DNA from: Rhizobium sp. S152
GTDB taxonomy: Bacteria > Pseudomonadota > Alphaproteobacteria > Rhizobiales > Rhizobiaceae
Direction: 5' to 3'
Length of the DNA: 64,000 nt
Assembly: GCF_030380735.1 (NCBI RefSeq)
Contig: NZ_JAUDRZ010000029.1
Location: forward strand, 22,653 to 86,652
The stretch's first letter is position 1, and each line of letters starts with the position of its first letter. Positions 17,379 to 27,510 of this stretch are shown here, piece by piece. The notes beneath the pieces are model-generated. The model was given only the letters and a program-made list of their open reading frames with translations, was not told where the DNA came from and searched no databases. Position numbers and translations under genes: made by a program.

Positions 17379-19496
17379 TCACCACTTGAACTTCAGCGCG
17401 CCCATGACCGTACGGCCCTGGCCGGTGTAGCAATAGCCATCGGTGCAAACCGGCTCACGGCGATCGGCGAGGTTGGTGGCGCTGACGGAGAGCGACAGAC
17501 CCTTCAGGTCCGGGGAGCGGACGCCGAAGTCATAGGATATGACCGCATCGAAGTAGGCGGCGCCGGGGTTTCGGGCCGTGTTCGCGTCGCTGGTGAAGGA
17601 ATTGCTCATGGCGCGAACACCCGCACCAATGGTCAGGCCTGGTATGGCCGAGGTTTCGGGCATTGCGTAGTTTACCCACAAGGACGCCACGTGACGCGGT
17701 ACCGTCGATGGCACGTTGCCGATCAAGGTCGTGTCGATGTTGCCAGTGATCTCGGCGTGCGCATAGGTGTACGCGGCGATCAGGCTGATGCCGTTGTCGA
17801 ACTGGGTGCGTCCCTCAAGCTCGAAACCCGTATAGGTGTTTTCTCCGGAATTTTCGGAGTACAGGAAGGTCGAGGCATACTGGGGCTTGCCGGTTTCGAC
17901 CAGGCGGTAGACGGCCCCGCTCAGCGAGTAGTTCTCGCCCTCGGGCTGGTACTTAACGCCGACTTCGATCTGGCGACCCTTGGTCGGGTCAAGAACCGTG
18001 CCGTCCTCGGAGAGAGCGGTGGAGGGAACGAACGACGTACCGTAGTTGATGTAAGGCGCGATGCCGTTGTCGAACAGGTAAAGTAGGCCCACCTGGCCGG
18101 AAAGCACGCCATCGTCCTTCTCGTCGGTGGTTCCCGCGTCCTTGTCAGTCGACTCCTGATGCGCCCAGTCATAGCGCAGGCCTGCGACCGCGCGCCAGTT
18201 GCCAAGTTCCATTTGGTCCTGGGCATAGATGCCGGTCTGGTTCAGGCTGCTGCCGCTGAAGGTGTCGAGCGCGGGGATGGGTATGCTGCCGCCGGGCGTA
18301 TTGGCGGCGACGCTGCCGGTGCCCATGGCGAAGTCGGACGAAACCCAGGTGTAGTCTAGGCCGCCGAGCAGGGTGTGAGAGATGCCGCCAGTGTCAAACT
18401 TGCCTTCGAGCTGGTTGTCGATCTGGTAGCTGCGCATATCCTCCGTCACCGCGTATGTCGGCCAGCTGCCATCCGTGTTGACGAGAACGCGGTTGGTGTA
18501 GTGCGCCTTGAGATCGACATCGCCGGCGCGCGCATTCTGTCGGAAGGTCATGCCGTTGTCGAACTCGTGCTCGAGTTGGTAGCCGAGCTGATATTGCTCG
18601 ACTTTCTGGCTGTTGAAATCGGGGTCTGTGTAGAGGAAGACATTGTCGTCCTGCAGGTAGCTCCAGGCGCTAGCGCCGGTCTCGGTCTTCTGAGCCAAGC
18701 CATAGACGGTGAAGGTCGTGTTGTCGCTCGGCTTCCAGGTGGCGGATGGCTGCAGGAGATAGCGATCGTCGTCGATATCGTAGCTTCCTTCGCCGGCGCG
18801 GGCCAGGCCAACGAGGCGATAGTCGATTTCGTCGTTGATCGGCCCGCCAAAATCGAAGGCGGCCTGCTTGCGGCCGATGGTGCCATATTGCAGTTCGACC
18901 TCGTGGTGCTCGTCGTCGAGCGGCAGCTTCGAGATGCGGTTGACGATGCCGGCGGCGCTCGCCGCGCCATACATCACTGATACGGGGCCTTTCAGAACTT
19001 CGATGCGATCCAGCGTGTAAACCTCGGTCATGAACGAACCGTAGTTCATGATCGGCTGGCGCAGGCCGTCGCGGAAGTCGCCTGTCGTCGTCGTCTCGAT
19101 GCCTCGGATGTAGATCTGGTCGAACCGCGGATCGTAGCCAAACGCACCGGTTGTGACGCCCGAGGCGTAGCGAGCGGCCTGGATCATGTCTGTAACGGCA
19201 CGCTCGTCCATTTCCTCGCGCGTGACGACCGATACGGAGCGGGGAGTTTCAACCAGCGGCGTGTCGGTCTTCGTGGCTGAGATCGTGCGCCTCGGTACCA
19301 CCGTGGCGTTGTCTTCCTTGATGGATTGAGGATCCGAACCGTTGCCGGTGATGGTAATTTTCTGCAGTTCTGTGCTGTTGTCGTCCTGAGCCAGGGTCGC
19401 GTGCGCATTAAGCGCGACAACCGCGATGATGCCGACCAGCATCGTGGAGGCCAGGAGGCCGCGGTTCATGCGATTGTGTTTAAAAGAAAATGACAT
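17379..19496 (-). CDS. TonB-dependent siderophore receptor (FhuA/FoxA-like)
   Basis: This 705-residue outer-membrane receptor starts at the ATG at 19496, with AGGAAGG seven bases before it. The signal peptide ends near ATLAQ. A TonB-box-like LQKITITG follows, then the plug domain with TPRSVSVVTREEMDERAVTD and YIRGIETTTTGDFRDGLRQP. The beta-barrel follows, ending FKW with the usual terminal aromatic residue. Many siderophore receptors of the ferrichrome/ferrioxamine type share the RGF/RGI and VLKGPVSVMYG signatures (present here as IEVLKGPVSVMYGAASAAGI). It is first in the fhu operon and imports the ferric siderophore into the periplasm. Confidence 0.9.
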   Translation of the reverse strand: MSFSFKHNRMNRGLLASTMLVGIIAVVALNAHATLAQDDNSTELQKITITGNGSDPQSIKEDNATVVPRRTISATKTDTPLVETPRSVSVVTREEMDERAVTDMIQAARYASGVTTGAFGYDPRFDQIYIRGIETTTTGDFRDGLRQPIMNYGSFMTEVYTLDRIEVLKGPVSVMYGAASAAGIVNRISKLPLDDEHHEVELQYGTIGRKQAAFDFGGPINDEIDYRLVGLARAGEGSYDIDDDRYLLQPSATWKPSDNTTFTVYGLAQKTETGASAWSYLQDDNVFLYTDPDFNSQKVEQYQLGYQLEHEFDNGMTFRQNARAGDVDLKAHYTNRVLVNTDGSWPTYAVTEDMRSYQIDNQLEGKFDTGGISHTLLGGLDYTWVSSDFAMGTGSVAANTPGGSIPIPALDTFSGSSLNQTGIYAQDQMELGNWRAVAGLRYDWAHQESTDKDAGTTDEKDDGVLSGQVGLLYLFDNGIAPYINYGTSFVPSTALSEDGTVLDPTKGRQIEVGVKYQPEGENYSLSGAVYRLVETGKPQYASTFLYSENSGENTYTGFELEGRTQFDNGISLIAAYTYAHAEITGNIDTTLIGNVPSTVPRHVASLWVNYAMPETSAIPGLTIGAGVRAMSNSFTSDANTARNPGAAYFDAVISYDFGVRSPDLKGLSLSVSATNLADRREPVCTDGYCYTGQGRTVMGALKFKW

Positions 19497-19958
19497 TGCG
19501 CGACCCTTCCTGGAGAGCAGACGCGCCGGCAAATCGCTGGCGCAAGATAGATTTTCGGGGCCGCACATCGTGGCTGCCGAAATATGATGACTTCGGGCGC
19601 ATCAGTAAAAACATTACCAAAAGAGTCAAGATATCGTGGTCGCTGTTTTCGCAATCCTCGCTTATGTCGCTCAAATACCACAAGGTTTCGGCGCTCAGCT
19701 GACATCGCCGGAACTAAGTCGTATCCGGCAATTCGTTGAAGTTGACACACTCCCCAGCGAAGCGGGTCATTGATGATGACGGCCGGGTGGAAAGCTCCCG
19801 ACCCTAATCCCTTGTCAGCGAATAGCAGACGTGAAAACTCGCACGCGCATTAGCAAAACGGCATACGCCTATCAGTGGTATTGTCACCGCACACAATCTA
19901 AGTAACCTCGCCACGACTTAAGCAATCGCTAATGCGCCTGTTTCTGGGGGGATGCGAG
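19497..19958. other. Divergent intergenic region upstream of fhu operon
   Basis: I see no gene. The region must hold the promoter for the siderophore operon (minus strand). I looked for a Fur or TGA-N9-TCA iron box and found only imperfect candidates, so I do not call one. Confidence 0.4.
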
Positions 19959-21113
19959 ATGAGATTGCCGAGTAGAGTTGCCACCACTGACAAGTCCTGC
20001 GTCATTATTTCCAGTGTAAGAGAAATGGTTCAATTGGAAGTAGAATGGAACGCACTTTGGCTGAAGGCCAAGGGATCGTTCTCCCAAACCTATTCCCTAG
20101 CCTTTCACAGTTGGAACGAAGTAGCGGCACCAGCGGGCCGATCGCTTTTCTGCATTGTCGTGCGCGAAGGTGGTCGGCTGGTTTTGGTTTTTCCCTTGCT
20201 GCGATATCGAAAGGGGCCTTGCTGGATGCTTCGCCCCCTCGGGCCGAACGCCGCGGAGGGCACAGCGATCCTGGTGGATCCGGAGTCAGAAAGTCAAGAG
20301 AATGTCCGCTTGGCATGGCAGGCCGTAGAGACCGTATCGAAAGCCGACATCATTCATATGCCATTCGTCGAGGTTGGTTCAGTGCTCGATCGTTCAATCC
20401 GCCGCGGGCGTAATTTGCTCACCGATCGGGATGTTGCTCCCTTTGTTGATCTTCACGAATTCCCCGACTGGGAGAAATATGAGTTGGCAATCGGCGCAAA
20501 CACCCGGCAGCAGCTAAACCGGAAGCGAAGGAGGCTTTCGGAAATGGGCGATCTGGAGTTCGTCGAAGTCGATCCAGTGACCACTCCCGAATATGCGAGG
20601 GAACTCTTGGAATGCATGTTCTCCCACAAGAAGGTCTGGGCGGAAAGGGTTGGAAAACGTGGGGTCTGGATTACTTCCCCCGAATATCGGCGCTTTCTGT
20701 ACAAATGGATCTCTGATCCCCGGAACGTCCAAAGTATGCGCGTTTTTGCCATCCTGATTGACAGAACACCGATCGCGGTGAAGCTGGCTTCCTTCGGTGT
20801 TTCGCACATAGACCTTAACATAGCCGGATTCCACTCCGATCCGCGGTACGCAAAATATTCGCCCGGGTTCGTGCTCGATGAATATTGGATGAAGATTGCG
20901 TTCGAGAAACACCTGAACGTTGACTTTGGCGTCGGCGACGAACCCTACAAACTTTTCTGGTCCAGCAACGCCAGGATCAATGTTGCGAGCTACCACATCC
21001 CTCAGACGCTCGTGGGGAGAACGGTTACACGATTGTGGCGGCTAAAGCGGATAGCCCTGCAGCATATGGCGGAGCTCAGAGAACGGCCAAGTAAGGCCCA
21101 CGCTGGGAGTTGA
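19959..21113 (+). CDS. GNAT-fold acyltransferase (BcsL/CelD-like, Acetyltransf_6)
   Basis: This is a 384-residue protein if it starts at the ATG at 19959, which has GGGGGG upstream; an in-frame ATG at 19932 is also possible. The N-terminal half (FSQTYSLAFHSWNEVAAPAG, LVLVFPLLRYRKGPCWMLRP) and C-terminal half (IDLNIAGFHSDPRYAKYSPG, VDFGVGDEPYKLFWSS) match the tandem GNAT family found in exopolysaccharide and cellulose loci. The family transfers acyl groups to sugars or amino acids. There are no EPS genes next to it, so the substrate is unknown. Confidence 0.78.
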   Translation: MRLPSRVATTDKSCVIISSVREMVQLEVEWNALWLKAKGSFSQTYSLAFHSWNEVAAPAGRSLFCIVVREGGRLVLVFPLLRYRKGPCWMLRPLGPNAAEGTAILVDPESESQENVRLAWQAVETVSKADIIHMPFVEVGSVLDRSIRRGRNLLTDRDVAPFVDLHEFPDWEKYELAIGANTRQQLNRKRRRLSEMGDLEFVEVDPVTTPEYARELLECMFSHKKVWAERVGKRGVWITSPEYRRFLYKWISDPRNVQSMRVFAILIDRTPIAVKLASFGVSHIDLNIAGFHSDPRYAKYSPGFVLDEYWMKIAFEKHLNVDFGVGDEPYKLFWSSNARINVASYHIPQTLVGRTVTRLWRLKRIALQHMAELRERPSKAHAGS

Positions 21114-21744
21114 ACCCGGCGTTCCGATCACGCTTTGAAAGATGGGCCCGCCCGTGGTCGCCCACGGTCATACCGAGAACAATATGCTCAACGCGCTCTA
21201 TGTTCTGAAAGAGATGGCGTGATCGAGCTTCCCGGCAACGATCAGCTCCCCCCCCTGCTGGTGAAACGCTGCGAGTAGCCGCCGCAGTAGAAGCTACGTT
21301 CTGTAACGTGACGTACGTGCGCTTTGCGCGCCCGAATAATGAGGCACAAGACAGTGCTGGAAACTGTCCGAATTTGGCGTGCAGCAATCCCGGGTCAACT
21401 CTCAGCGCAAATCAACACTCATCGACGTTTTCGCTGCTCGACAGCCATCTACGATCGGTCAATTTCACGCAGATTGCGAACCGGAAAGGAAATGCTACGT
21501 TGATAACGCGGCGCAATGACTGGCAGAGGACTGGACAAACCACTTACGTCAGCAGTGGGCATGGATGTCCCTGCCAACACAGGTTCAAAGGTGCGAGCCG
21601 CGCATTCCCTTTCGCGTGACGCCGAGAACAGCAATCGCCATTTCCTTTCGACGCACCGGATGTTCATTCGGGACGACCCAGAATACTGAGGTGTGGTAAC
21701 TCCAGTCTCCTGAAACCACTCCGAATGGACAACCTACTGAAAGC
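21114..21744. other. Gene-less interval
   Basis: This is about 630 bases between converging genes. Several short frames are open, but none has a ribosome site, a signal or recognisable homology. I see nothing supportable. Confidence 0.4.
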
Positions 21745-23817
21745 TCACATCGAGCGATCAAGCATCAGCTTGATGTAGATGCCGCCGACGACCGGACGCG
21801 AACGGAAACCACCAACACCGATCTGAAGGCCAGTTTGCGTGTGAAACCAGTCCGAAAGCGGCACTCGCTCGGGTGCGTCGTCCAGCCAATTGGCTACAGG
21901 TGCCAAGATGGCATCGAAATCTGCCCGGTTGTCGGTAAGGCAGGCGGTCCAGACCAGCCAGTCGAGCTTGGTATAATGTTCGCGGCTGTCCAGCGGCAAA
22001 CCGTAGTGATCCTGATTGCGCTTATAGCTGGACATTTCCTTAGCTGCGATCTCCGCGGGGAAGAGATTGAGGCCAAGGATGCGATCCCAAATGAGGTTGT
22101 ATTTCTGACTCCATGAGCCGGCCGCGTCGAAGGCAAGGCGGAAGGCGTCACCATCGTCGGCAAGCTTCACCCATTCGTCGGCCCAGTCTCGGGCGAGAGC
22201 GCGACATTTTCCGGCCTCTTCGATCTTGCCGAGCCGATCGCACAGCAGACTGTAAGCGCCAATTCCGACGATGGCTTTCAGTGAGAGGTTGGCATTGTGT
22301 GACAAGTGTCCGGCAAAATCGTCGGTGCAAAGCTGGTTTTCCGGATCGACGCCGCTCTCGATGAGATAGGTCGCCCACTTTTCCCAGAGCGGCCAAAATT
22401 CCTCGATGAACCGTGTCTCGCCAGTGCGCCCCAGAAGTGCCGCTGCGAGGATCAACATGTTGCCGCATTCCTCATAAGGCATCTGATTGTGTCCGGTGAG
22501 TTCACCCCCGCCATAAACCTGACCGTTGGCGAGAGGAAACTGACCGACATCGTGCGGCGCATAGGGGAATGGCCAGCGGCCACCAGAAGCATAGGCGCAG
22601 ATCGGGCGCATCTGGGCTTCGAGCAGTGCTGGATTGTAATGGAGAAAGAAGGGAGCGGAGGGATAGGTGAGGTCGACGGTGCCCAGGCAGCCGTTGGACG
22701 AGTTTTCCTTGGAGAAGTAGAGCAGCTTGCCATCGAGATCGGCGACGAGTACGTGGCCGCCCAGGCATTGGCGGAAGGCCAGGATGCCGATACGGGCATA
22801 GGTATCGCCGCCTGAGCGGATCAGCTGGGCGATCAGATCGTCATCATAAGCGATCGCACGGGCACAAAGTGCTTGCCGCTCATTCCAAGCGAGCTCGACA
22901 AGCCCGATGGCCGATTGGCCGTTGCGGCGCCAGAACGGACGCAAGCGCCGGTGAAAATACTCAAGACCATAGACCTGATCGAAGGCCACCAAAAGTCGAA
23001 AGGCCTGAAGATCGACGTCGACGGCACCAAAAGATCGGCTCCACGCAGCGACATTATAGGCCGGCCGCTCCTGATGAATGCCATCCTCCTTTATAGCGAG
23101 GCCTCGGTGTCCGTGTTCGGGCATGGCAAGCGGCTTAACATCGCGCACGTCGTCACGAGCCGGGATACTGCCAGTGGCTGCAAAGCTATCGCGCAGTGTG
23201 CGCGCGTCGCCGAACGCACTGACGGCCGGCGTGCCTGGCTCGGCAGACGTATAGAGATAACCCCAATCGATCTGCACCTCATCGCCGGACTGATGGAGCG
23301 GCATCTGTTCGCGCGCACCGACAAACAGTGCTTCCACTTGGCCAGCGCGGTGGCGACCCCAGATGACATCGGTCTCGGGATTGCCGGTCGCCCAGTTGGT
23401 GCTCCAGTCGATATAGGCGGAAACCGTGTGCGACTTGCCATCAAGGGATGCAACCTCGATATCGATATAGCTCACAGGCCGGGCCATGAGTTCCAGGTCT
23501 TTCGGGAAGGTCGGAGTCGTGAACGTGAGTGTCAGCTCCACGCCGTCGGCCTGGAACCGATAAAGTGTCCGCAGCGGCGTCACCTCACGCCCGGTCTGGC
23601 GCATTGCCGGCACTTCGATGCCGGTGCGCGTAACGAGGCCCATGAAGCGATAGCTCTTACCGTCGATGAAGGCCATGCCCGCCATAGACTGGTTCTTGCC
23701 GGTCCAGTGAATTGGCCAGGATTGCGTGAGCTCGTCGGTGTGCGACCACACGCTCATGAAGGGATCGTGGACGACAAGCGGCGTGGCGGGAATGCGGGCG
23801 GAACGGGGATCGGTCAT
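21745..23817 (-). CDS. DUF4965/glutaminase-A-like family protein
   Basis: This 690-residue protein has the layout of the GtaA-like family (DUF5127, DUF4965, DUF1793). The N-terminal PLVVHDPFMSVWSHTDELT is highly characteristic, a central VGAREQMPLHQSGDEVQIDW region follows, and a helical C-terminal domain carries RIGILAFRQCLGGHVLVAD and YDLRDRLGKIEEAG-type segments. No signal peptide is visible, unlike the secreted fungal glutaminase, so it should be cytoplasmic. Its place after a sulfatase and a sugar transporter suggests carbohydrate breakdown rather than glutaminase activity; the substrate is unknown. Confidence 0.75.
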   Translation of the reverse strand: MTDPRSARIPATPLVVHDPFMSVWSHTDELTQSWPIHWTGKNQSMAGMAFIDGKSYRFMGLVTRTGIEVPAMRQTGREVTPLRTLYRFQADGVELTLTFTTPTFPKDLELMARPVSYIDIEVASLDGKSHTVSAYIDWSTNWATGNPETDVIWGRHRAGQVEALFVGAREQMPLHQSGDEVQIDWGYLYTSAEPGTPAVSAFGDARTLRDSFAATGSIPARDDVRDVKPLAMPEHGHRGLAIKEDGIHQERPAYNVAAWSRSFGAVDVDLQAFRLLVAFDQVYGLEYFHRRLRPFWRRNGQSAIGLVELAWNERQALCARAIAYDDDLIAQLIRSGGDTYARIGILAFRQCLGGHVLVADLDGKLLYFSKENSSNGCLGTVDLTYPSAPFFLHYNPALLEAQMRPICAYASGGRWPFPYAPHDVGQFPLANGQVYGGGELTGHNQMPYEECGNMLILAAALLGRTGETRFIEEFWPLWEKWATYLIESGVDPENQLCTDDFAGHLSHNANLSLKAIVGIGAYSLLCDRLGKIEEAGKCRALARDWADEWVKLADDGDAFRLAFDAAGSWSQKYNLIWDRILGLNLFPAEIAAKEMSSYKRNQDHYGLPLDSREHYTKLDWLVWTACLTDNRADFDAILAPVANWLDDAPERVPLSDWFHTQTGLQIGVGGFRSRPVVGGIYIKLMLDRSM

Positions 23818-23835
23818 TGCTGTCTCTTGTTCGAT

Positions 23836-25290
23836 TTACCAGGAGGCACGGCGAATGGGGAGCGGATCGACAGTAAAGGCCATGCGATCGCAAAGGCGCT
23901 GCAACAGACGGCATTTCTCCGGAAGGCGGTCGAGATCGTCCCAGAGGTTTACGCTTTCATCGGGATCTGTTTGCAGGTCATACAGTTCGCCACGTCGGCC
24001 ACCATGATTGACGACAAGCTTCATGGTATCGGTGCGCAGCATTGTCGCGAACGGCAGATGCGGCTCCCGGTGCCAAGGCATGGCGTTGTAATATTCGCAG
24101 TAGACGTCGTCGTTGCCGGTTTGCATTTCGCTCCCCGTGAGCAATGGCCAGAGCGATTTGCCCTGCATGCCCGGCCAGATATCTAGCCCAGCCGCCTGAA
24201 GAAGGGTCGGGGCCAAGTCCATCAGCTCGACGAGGCCATCGATTCGGCGCGCGGGGATATGACCGGGCCAGGAGACCGCCAGCGGCACATGCACGCTCGG
24301 CTCGTAAAAGAACGGGCCCTTGAGATAGATGCCGTGATCACCCAACAGCTCGCCGTGATCGGACATGAAGATGACGATAGTATTGTCCAGCTGTGCGGTC
24401 TCGCGCAGTGCATCGAGCATACGTCCTACCTGGACGTCGATGAGGTCGCACATGGCGAAATAGGCAGCACGCACGAGGCGATGATCGTTGTCGGACATCT
24501 CGTCGTAGGGCATGCCCGCATTGCCGCCATAGGCACCCTCGTGGTCGATGCGCTGGAAGTCCGGCTTGTCGTCGAGCTCTCCCGGCCGGTAGTTGGGCAG
24601 TTCGATCCCGTCGAGCCGATCGAGATAACGGTCGAGATATTCGGCAGGCGGATCGAAAGGATGGTGCGGATCGAAGAAGTTGACGGAGAATAGCCACGGT
24701 CGATCGGATGCCTCATGCGCCCTGAAGAAATTGATCGCCTTATCGGCGCACCAGGTCGTCTGGTGGTCCTGCGTTTCCGGCCCGGCACTCACATATTTGG
24801 AGCCACGATAGGGATTGGCCTTGTAATCCGTACCGCGTTCGAGCAGCCAAAGATTGTATTCGTTGAGCGGCCAGTTGTGGGCGCTGCCGTAGTGGCCCGG
24901 ATGATGCGACCAGTGGAAGGCGGCATAACCATCGCTGATGCGCGGCTCGACGACCGGCGCCACGCTGGGATGAGCGGCGGAGATGTGAAGCTTGCCCGAA
25001 AGCCCGCAGGTATAGCCGTCGTCGGCCAGCAACCGGGTTACCAGTACCTCGTCGGCGGGCATGTCCTGTCCGTTCTGGCGGGTCCGCGTCGTGCGCGGAT
25101 AGCGACCGGTGAGGAAGCTTGCACGGCTAGGCGTACATACCGGCGATTGACAATAGGCCTCTGAAAACCAAGCACCCTCGGCAAAGAGTTTGTCGAGCAC
25201 CGGCGTGCGTACATGCTGATTCCCGGTGATGCCAAGGGTATCCCAGCGTTGCTGGTCGGTGCAGATCCACAAAATATTGGGTTTGGTCAT
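23836..25290 (-). CDS. Type I sulfatase / phosphonate-monoester-hydrolase-like enzyme
   Basis: This 484-residue protein starts at the ATG at 25290 after AGGGAAC. It opens KPNILWICTDQQRWDTLG with the metal-binding Asp12. It contains the sulfatase signature SPVCTPSRASFLTGRYP, in which Cys52 of C-T-P-S-R would be converted to formylglycine. Metal and substrate residues appear again in IVIFMSDHGELLGDHG. There is no signal peptide, so a cytoplasmic enzyme is likely, acting on imported sulfated sugars or similar monoesters. It lies 19 bases from both neighbours, within the ABC transporter operon. Confidence 0.88.
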   Translation of the reverse strand: MTKPNILWICTDQQRWDTLGITGNQHVRTPVLDKLFAEGAWFSEAYCQSPVCTPSRASFLTGRYPRTTRTRQNGQDMPADEVLVTRLLADDGYTCGLSGKLHISAAHPSVAPVVEPRISDGYAAFHWSHHPGHYGSAHNWPLNEYNLWLLERGTDYKANPYRGSKYVSAGPETQDHQTTWCADKAINFFRAHEASDRPWLFSVNFFDPHHPFDPPAEYLDRYLDRLDGIELPNYRPGELDDKPDFQRIDHEGAYGGNAGMPYDEMSDNDHRLVRAAYFAMCDLIDVQVGRMLDALRETAQLDNTIVIFMSDHGELLGDHGIYLKGPFFYEPSVHVPLAVSWPGHIPARRIDGLVELMDLAPTLLQAAGLDIWPGMQGKSLWPLLTGSEMQTGNDDVYCEYYNAMPWHREPHLPFATMLRTDTMKLVVNHGGRRGELYDLQTDPDESVNLWDDLDRLPEKCRLLQRLCDRMAFTVDPLPIRRASW

Positions 25291-25308
25291 GATAGTTCCC
25301 TGGGAGCG

Positions 25309-26154
25309 TCAGGCCTTGACGGCGCCGGCGATGCCTTCGACGAAGTAACGTTGAGCGAAAAAGAAGAACACGATGACTGGCAGTAGCGAAATGGTGGCTG
25401 CCGCCGCCATGCCTGACCAGTCGGTTTCATTGGTGCCGACGAAGGCCAGCATGCCCACCGGCAGAGTTCGCAATTCGGGCGTGCCAAAAGTGAAGACCAG
25501 CGGAACCAGGAAAGCGTTCCAGGCGGCAAGGAAGGTCAGCACTGTGACGGTCGCGGTGACAGGGCCAGCCAGTGGCATCATGACGCTGAAGAAGATGCGC
25601 AGAAACCCTGCCCCATCCATCGTGGCGGCCTCTTCGAGTTCGCGCGGCAGGCCGCGGAAATAGCCTGCATAAAGCAAGATCGCCGCCGACTGCCCGCTGC
25701 CACCCAGCGCCAAAATGATGCCCCCGTGACCGTTAAGCAGGCCGAGCGCATTGGTGAGATCGACAATGGGGACGATGGTGAGACCTGCGGGCACGACCAG
25801 TGTTGCTCCCAGAACGCCGATGACGAATTTGCGGCCGACGAATTGATAACGGCCGAGTACATAGCCGGAGAGCGCTGTGTGCAAAACAACTAAGGCGACA
25901 GTGCCGACAGTCACGATGATGGTGTTGAGCATGTAGGTTGAGAAGCCCGCCTGCCCCCACGCGCGGATATAGTTACTCCAGACCGGCGTGTTGGGCAGCA
26001 GGTTGAGCCCCTTGGAGAATATCTCAATCGGCGTCTTCAGCGAGGCCGAAACCAGCCAGAGAAAGGGATAGATCCAGACGAGGCAGAGCGCGGTGAGCGC
26101 AGCATAGCGCAGAATTGTCCAGCCCCTTGGCCGTCGATTGACGAGGCGTTTCAT
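25309..26154 (-). CDS. Carbohydrate ABC transporter permease (MalG-type)
   Basis: This 281-residue CUT1 inner-membrane permease has about six helices. The EAA loop reads ELEEAATMDGAGFLRIFFSV-M-PL. It ends with FFFAQRYFVEGIAGAVKA, typical of MalG-like proteins. It overlaps the MalF-type permease remnant by four bases. Because that partner and the binding protein are truncated, the transporter encoded here is probably not functional. Confidence 0.88.
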   Translation of the reverse strand: MKRLVNRRPRGWTILRYAALTALCLVWIYPFLWLVSASLKTPIEIFSKGLNLLPNTPVWSNYIRAWGQAGFSTYMLNTIIVTVGTVALVVLHTALSGYVLGRYQFVGRKFVIGVLGATLVVPAGLTIVPIVDLTNALGLLNGHGGIILALGGSGQSAAILLYAGYFRGLPRELEEAATMDGAGFLRIFFSVMMPLAGPVTATVTVLTFLAAWNAFLVPLVFTFGTPELRTLPVGMLAFVGTNETDWSGMAAAATISLLPVIVFFFFAQRYFVEGIAGAVKA

Positions 26155-26801
26155 GCGTCGTGCCTCCTCTTGCGGACCTTGCGCAGCAAGATCAGTTGTA
26201 GGCCGGCAAAAAGGATAAAGCTCAGTCCGAAGAAGATGGCTGCCGCCGAGGAATAACCGAGCCGTGGCATGTTGGAGGTAAAGGCCTGCCGATAGACGAA
26301 GATGTCGATGACTTCGGTGGCGTAGAACGGGCCGCCGCCGGTCAGCGTCAACAGCAGATCGAACACATTGGTAGCCTCGATCACCGTGATCAGGGTGATG
26401 ATGATGGTGAACGGGGTCAGCAACGGCAAAGTAATGGCTCGAAACCGGTCCCAGGCTGAAGCACCGTCAAGTTCGGCGGCCTCGTAAAGATCGGGCGGAA
26501 TGGTCTGCAGGGCCGCTAACCAGTATATCAGCGTGATGCCCAGCCACTTCCAAACCCAGATGCCGACAGCGCTATAGAGCGCAAAGCCGGCATTGCCGAG
26601 GAAGTTGAGCGGTTGCGAGAGGATATGGGAATTGAGGAGCACGATATTGAGCGGCCCCCTCGTGGGGTCGAGTACATAGCGCATGACCACGCCAACGATG
26701 GCCGCAGTCGTCACGACAGGCAGAAAGATCGCGGTACGGAAGACCCGCACCAGCGGAAAATGAGCGTTGAGGACCACGGCGAGTATGAGTGCCAATCCCA
26801 C
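26151..26801 (-). pseudogene. MalF-type ABC permease, 5' end deleted
   Basis: From about 26801 to 26151 the frame reads a normal MalF-type permease from VGLALILAVVLNAHFPLVRV through the EAA loop (PDLYEAAELDGASAWDRFRA) to the end. The N-terminal 90-100 residues are missing. Upstream of 26801 the same frame is only an out-of-frame shadow of the binding-protein gene, so there is no genuine start. A single deletion removed the 3' part of the binding-protein gene and the 5' part of this gene. Confidence 0.82.
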
Positions 26802-27417
26802 CCGGCAAGATAAGGCCGTACTTGCCGCCTGTCGTGTCAGCCAACGCAGCCTTGCGCGCTTCATCCCAAGTGGCAGGGCCAACGTCCGGATCCACCCCTG
26901 CCGCCTGCACGCCTTCCTTGAAGAACCAGAGCGTGGTCGAGGTTTGTCGAACGGAAAAAATGGGGAAGGTATAGAGTTTGCCGCCGAAGTTGGTGAAGCC
27001 TTCGACCAAGGCCTCCCGCTGGAACGGCTTGTCGAAGGTGAAACTGTCGGCAAGGGGCTGGAACCAGCCGGCCGCCTGCAGCGAATTGACGGTCGCAGCA
27101 TCACCGTTGGGCACGTTGAAGACGTCGGGCAATTGGTTGCTGCGAAAGGCGAGCTGCAACGACTGCATCATGTCCGACGGATTGCCCGGCGTGTATTCGA
27201 CCTTGGCAGGATTGGTAGCGGCAAAATCGGCCCAGACCTTTTCGTGTAAAGGGATAAGCGGTTGGAACATGTCCCACCACTTGATGGGAGTTGCCGCAGC
27301 CTGCGCAAACCCGCTCTGCGGCAAAAGGCCGGCTGCCCCGACCATAGCCAGGCTCTGCAAAAACGTGCGGCGGCCAACGCCGGAAACCGGCGCAGCATAA
27401 CGTTCCGAAGTGCTCAT
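26802..27417 (-). pseudogene. Sugar-binding protein, 3' end deleted and fused to permease gene
   Basis: The start ATG at 27417 has GAGAGGAAA upstream and opens a Tat-type signal (GRRTFLQSLAMVGAAGLLP). About 205 residues of a CUT1 binding protein follow (PIKWWDMFQPLIPLHEKVWA, DVFNVPNGDAATVNSLQAAG, ATWDEARKAALADTTGGKYG). After LILPGG (about 26801) the homology stops and the frame enters permease sequence in the wrong phase. Roughly half of a normal ~420-residue protein is lost. Confidence 0.82.
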
Positions 27418-27510
27418 TTTCCTCTCCCTCGCCATCTCCCGGATGACGGTGTGTGCTGACCTTACTCCATTTCGGGGCCGACGCGCTCCTCCAGCGCATA
27501 CAGAGGCTGC

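Noticed and set aside
19584..19603. Possible iron-responsive TGA-N9-TCA box before the fhu operon
   Set aside because: Spacing between TGA and TCA is 11 or 14, not 9, so the match is not credible.
22873..24186. 437-codon plus-strand frame opposite the DUF4965 and sulfatase genes
   Set aside because: It spans two minus-strand genes with strong family signatures; the long frame is a codon-bias shadow without a start signal.
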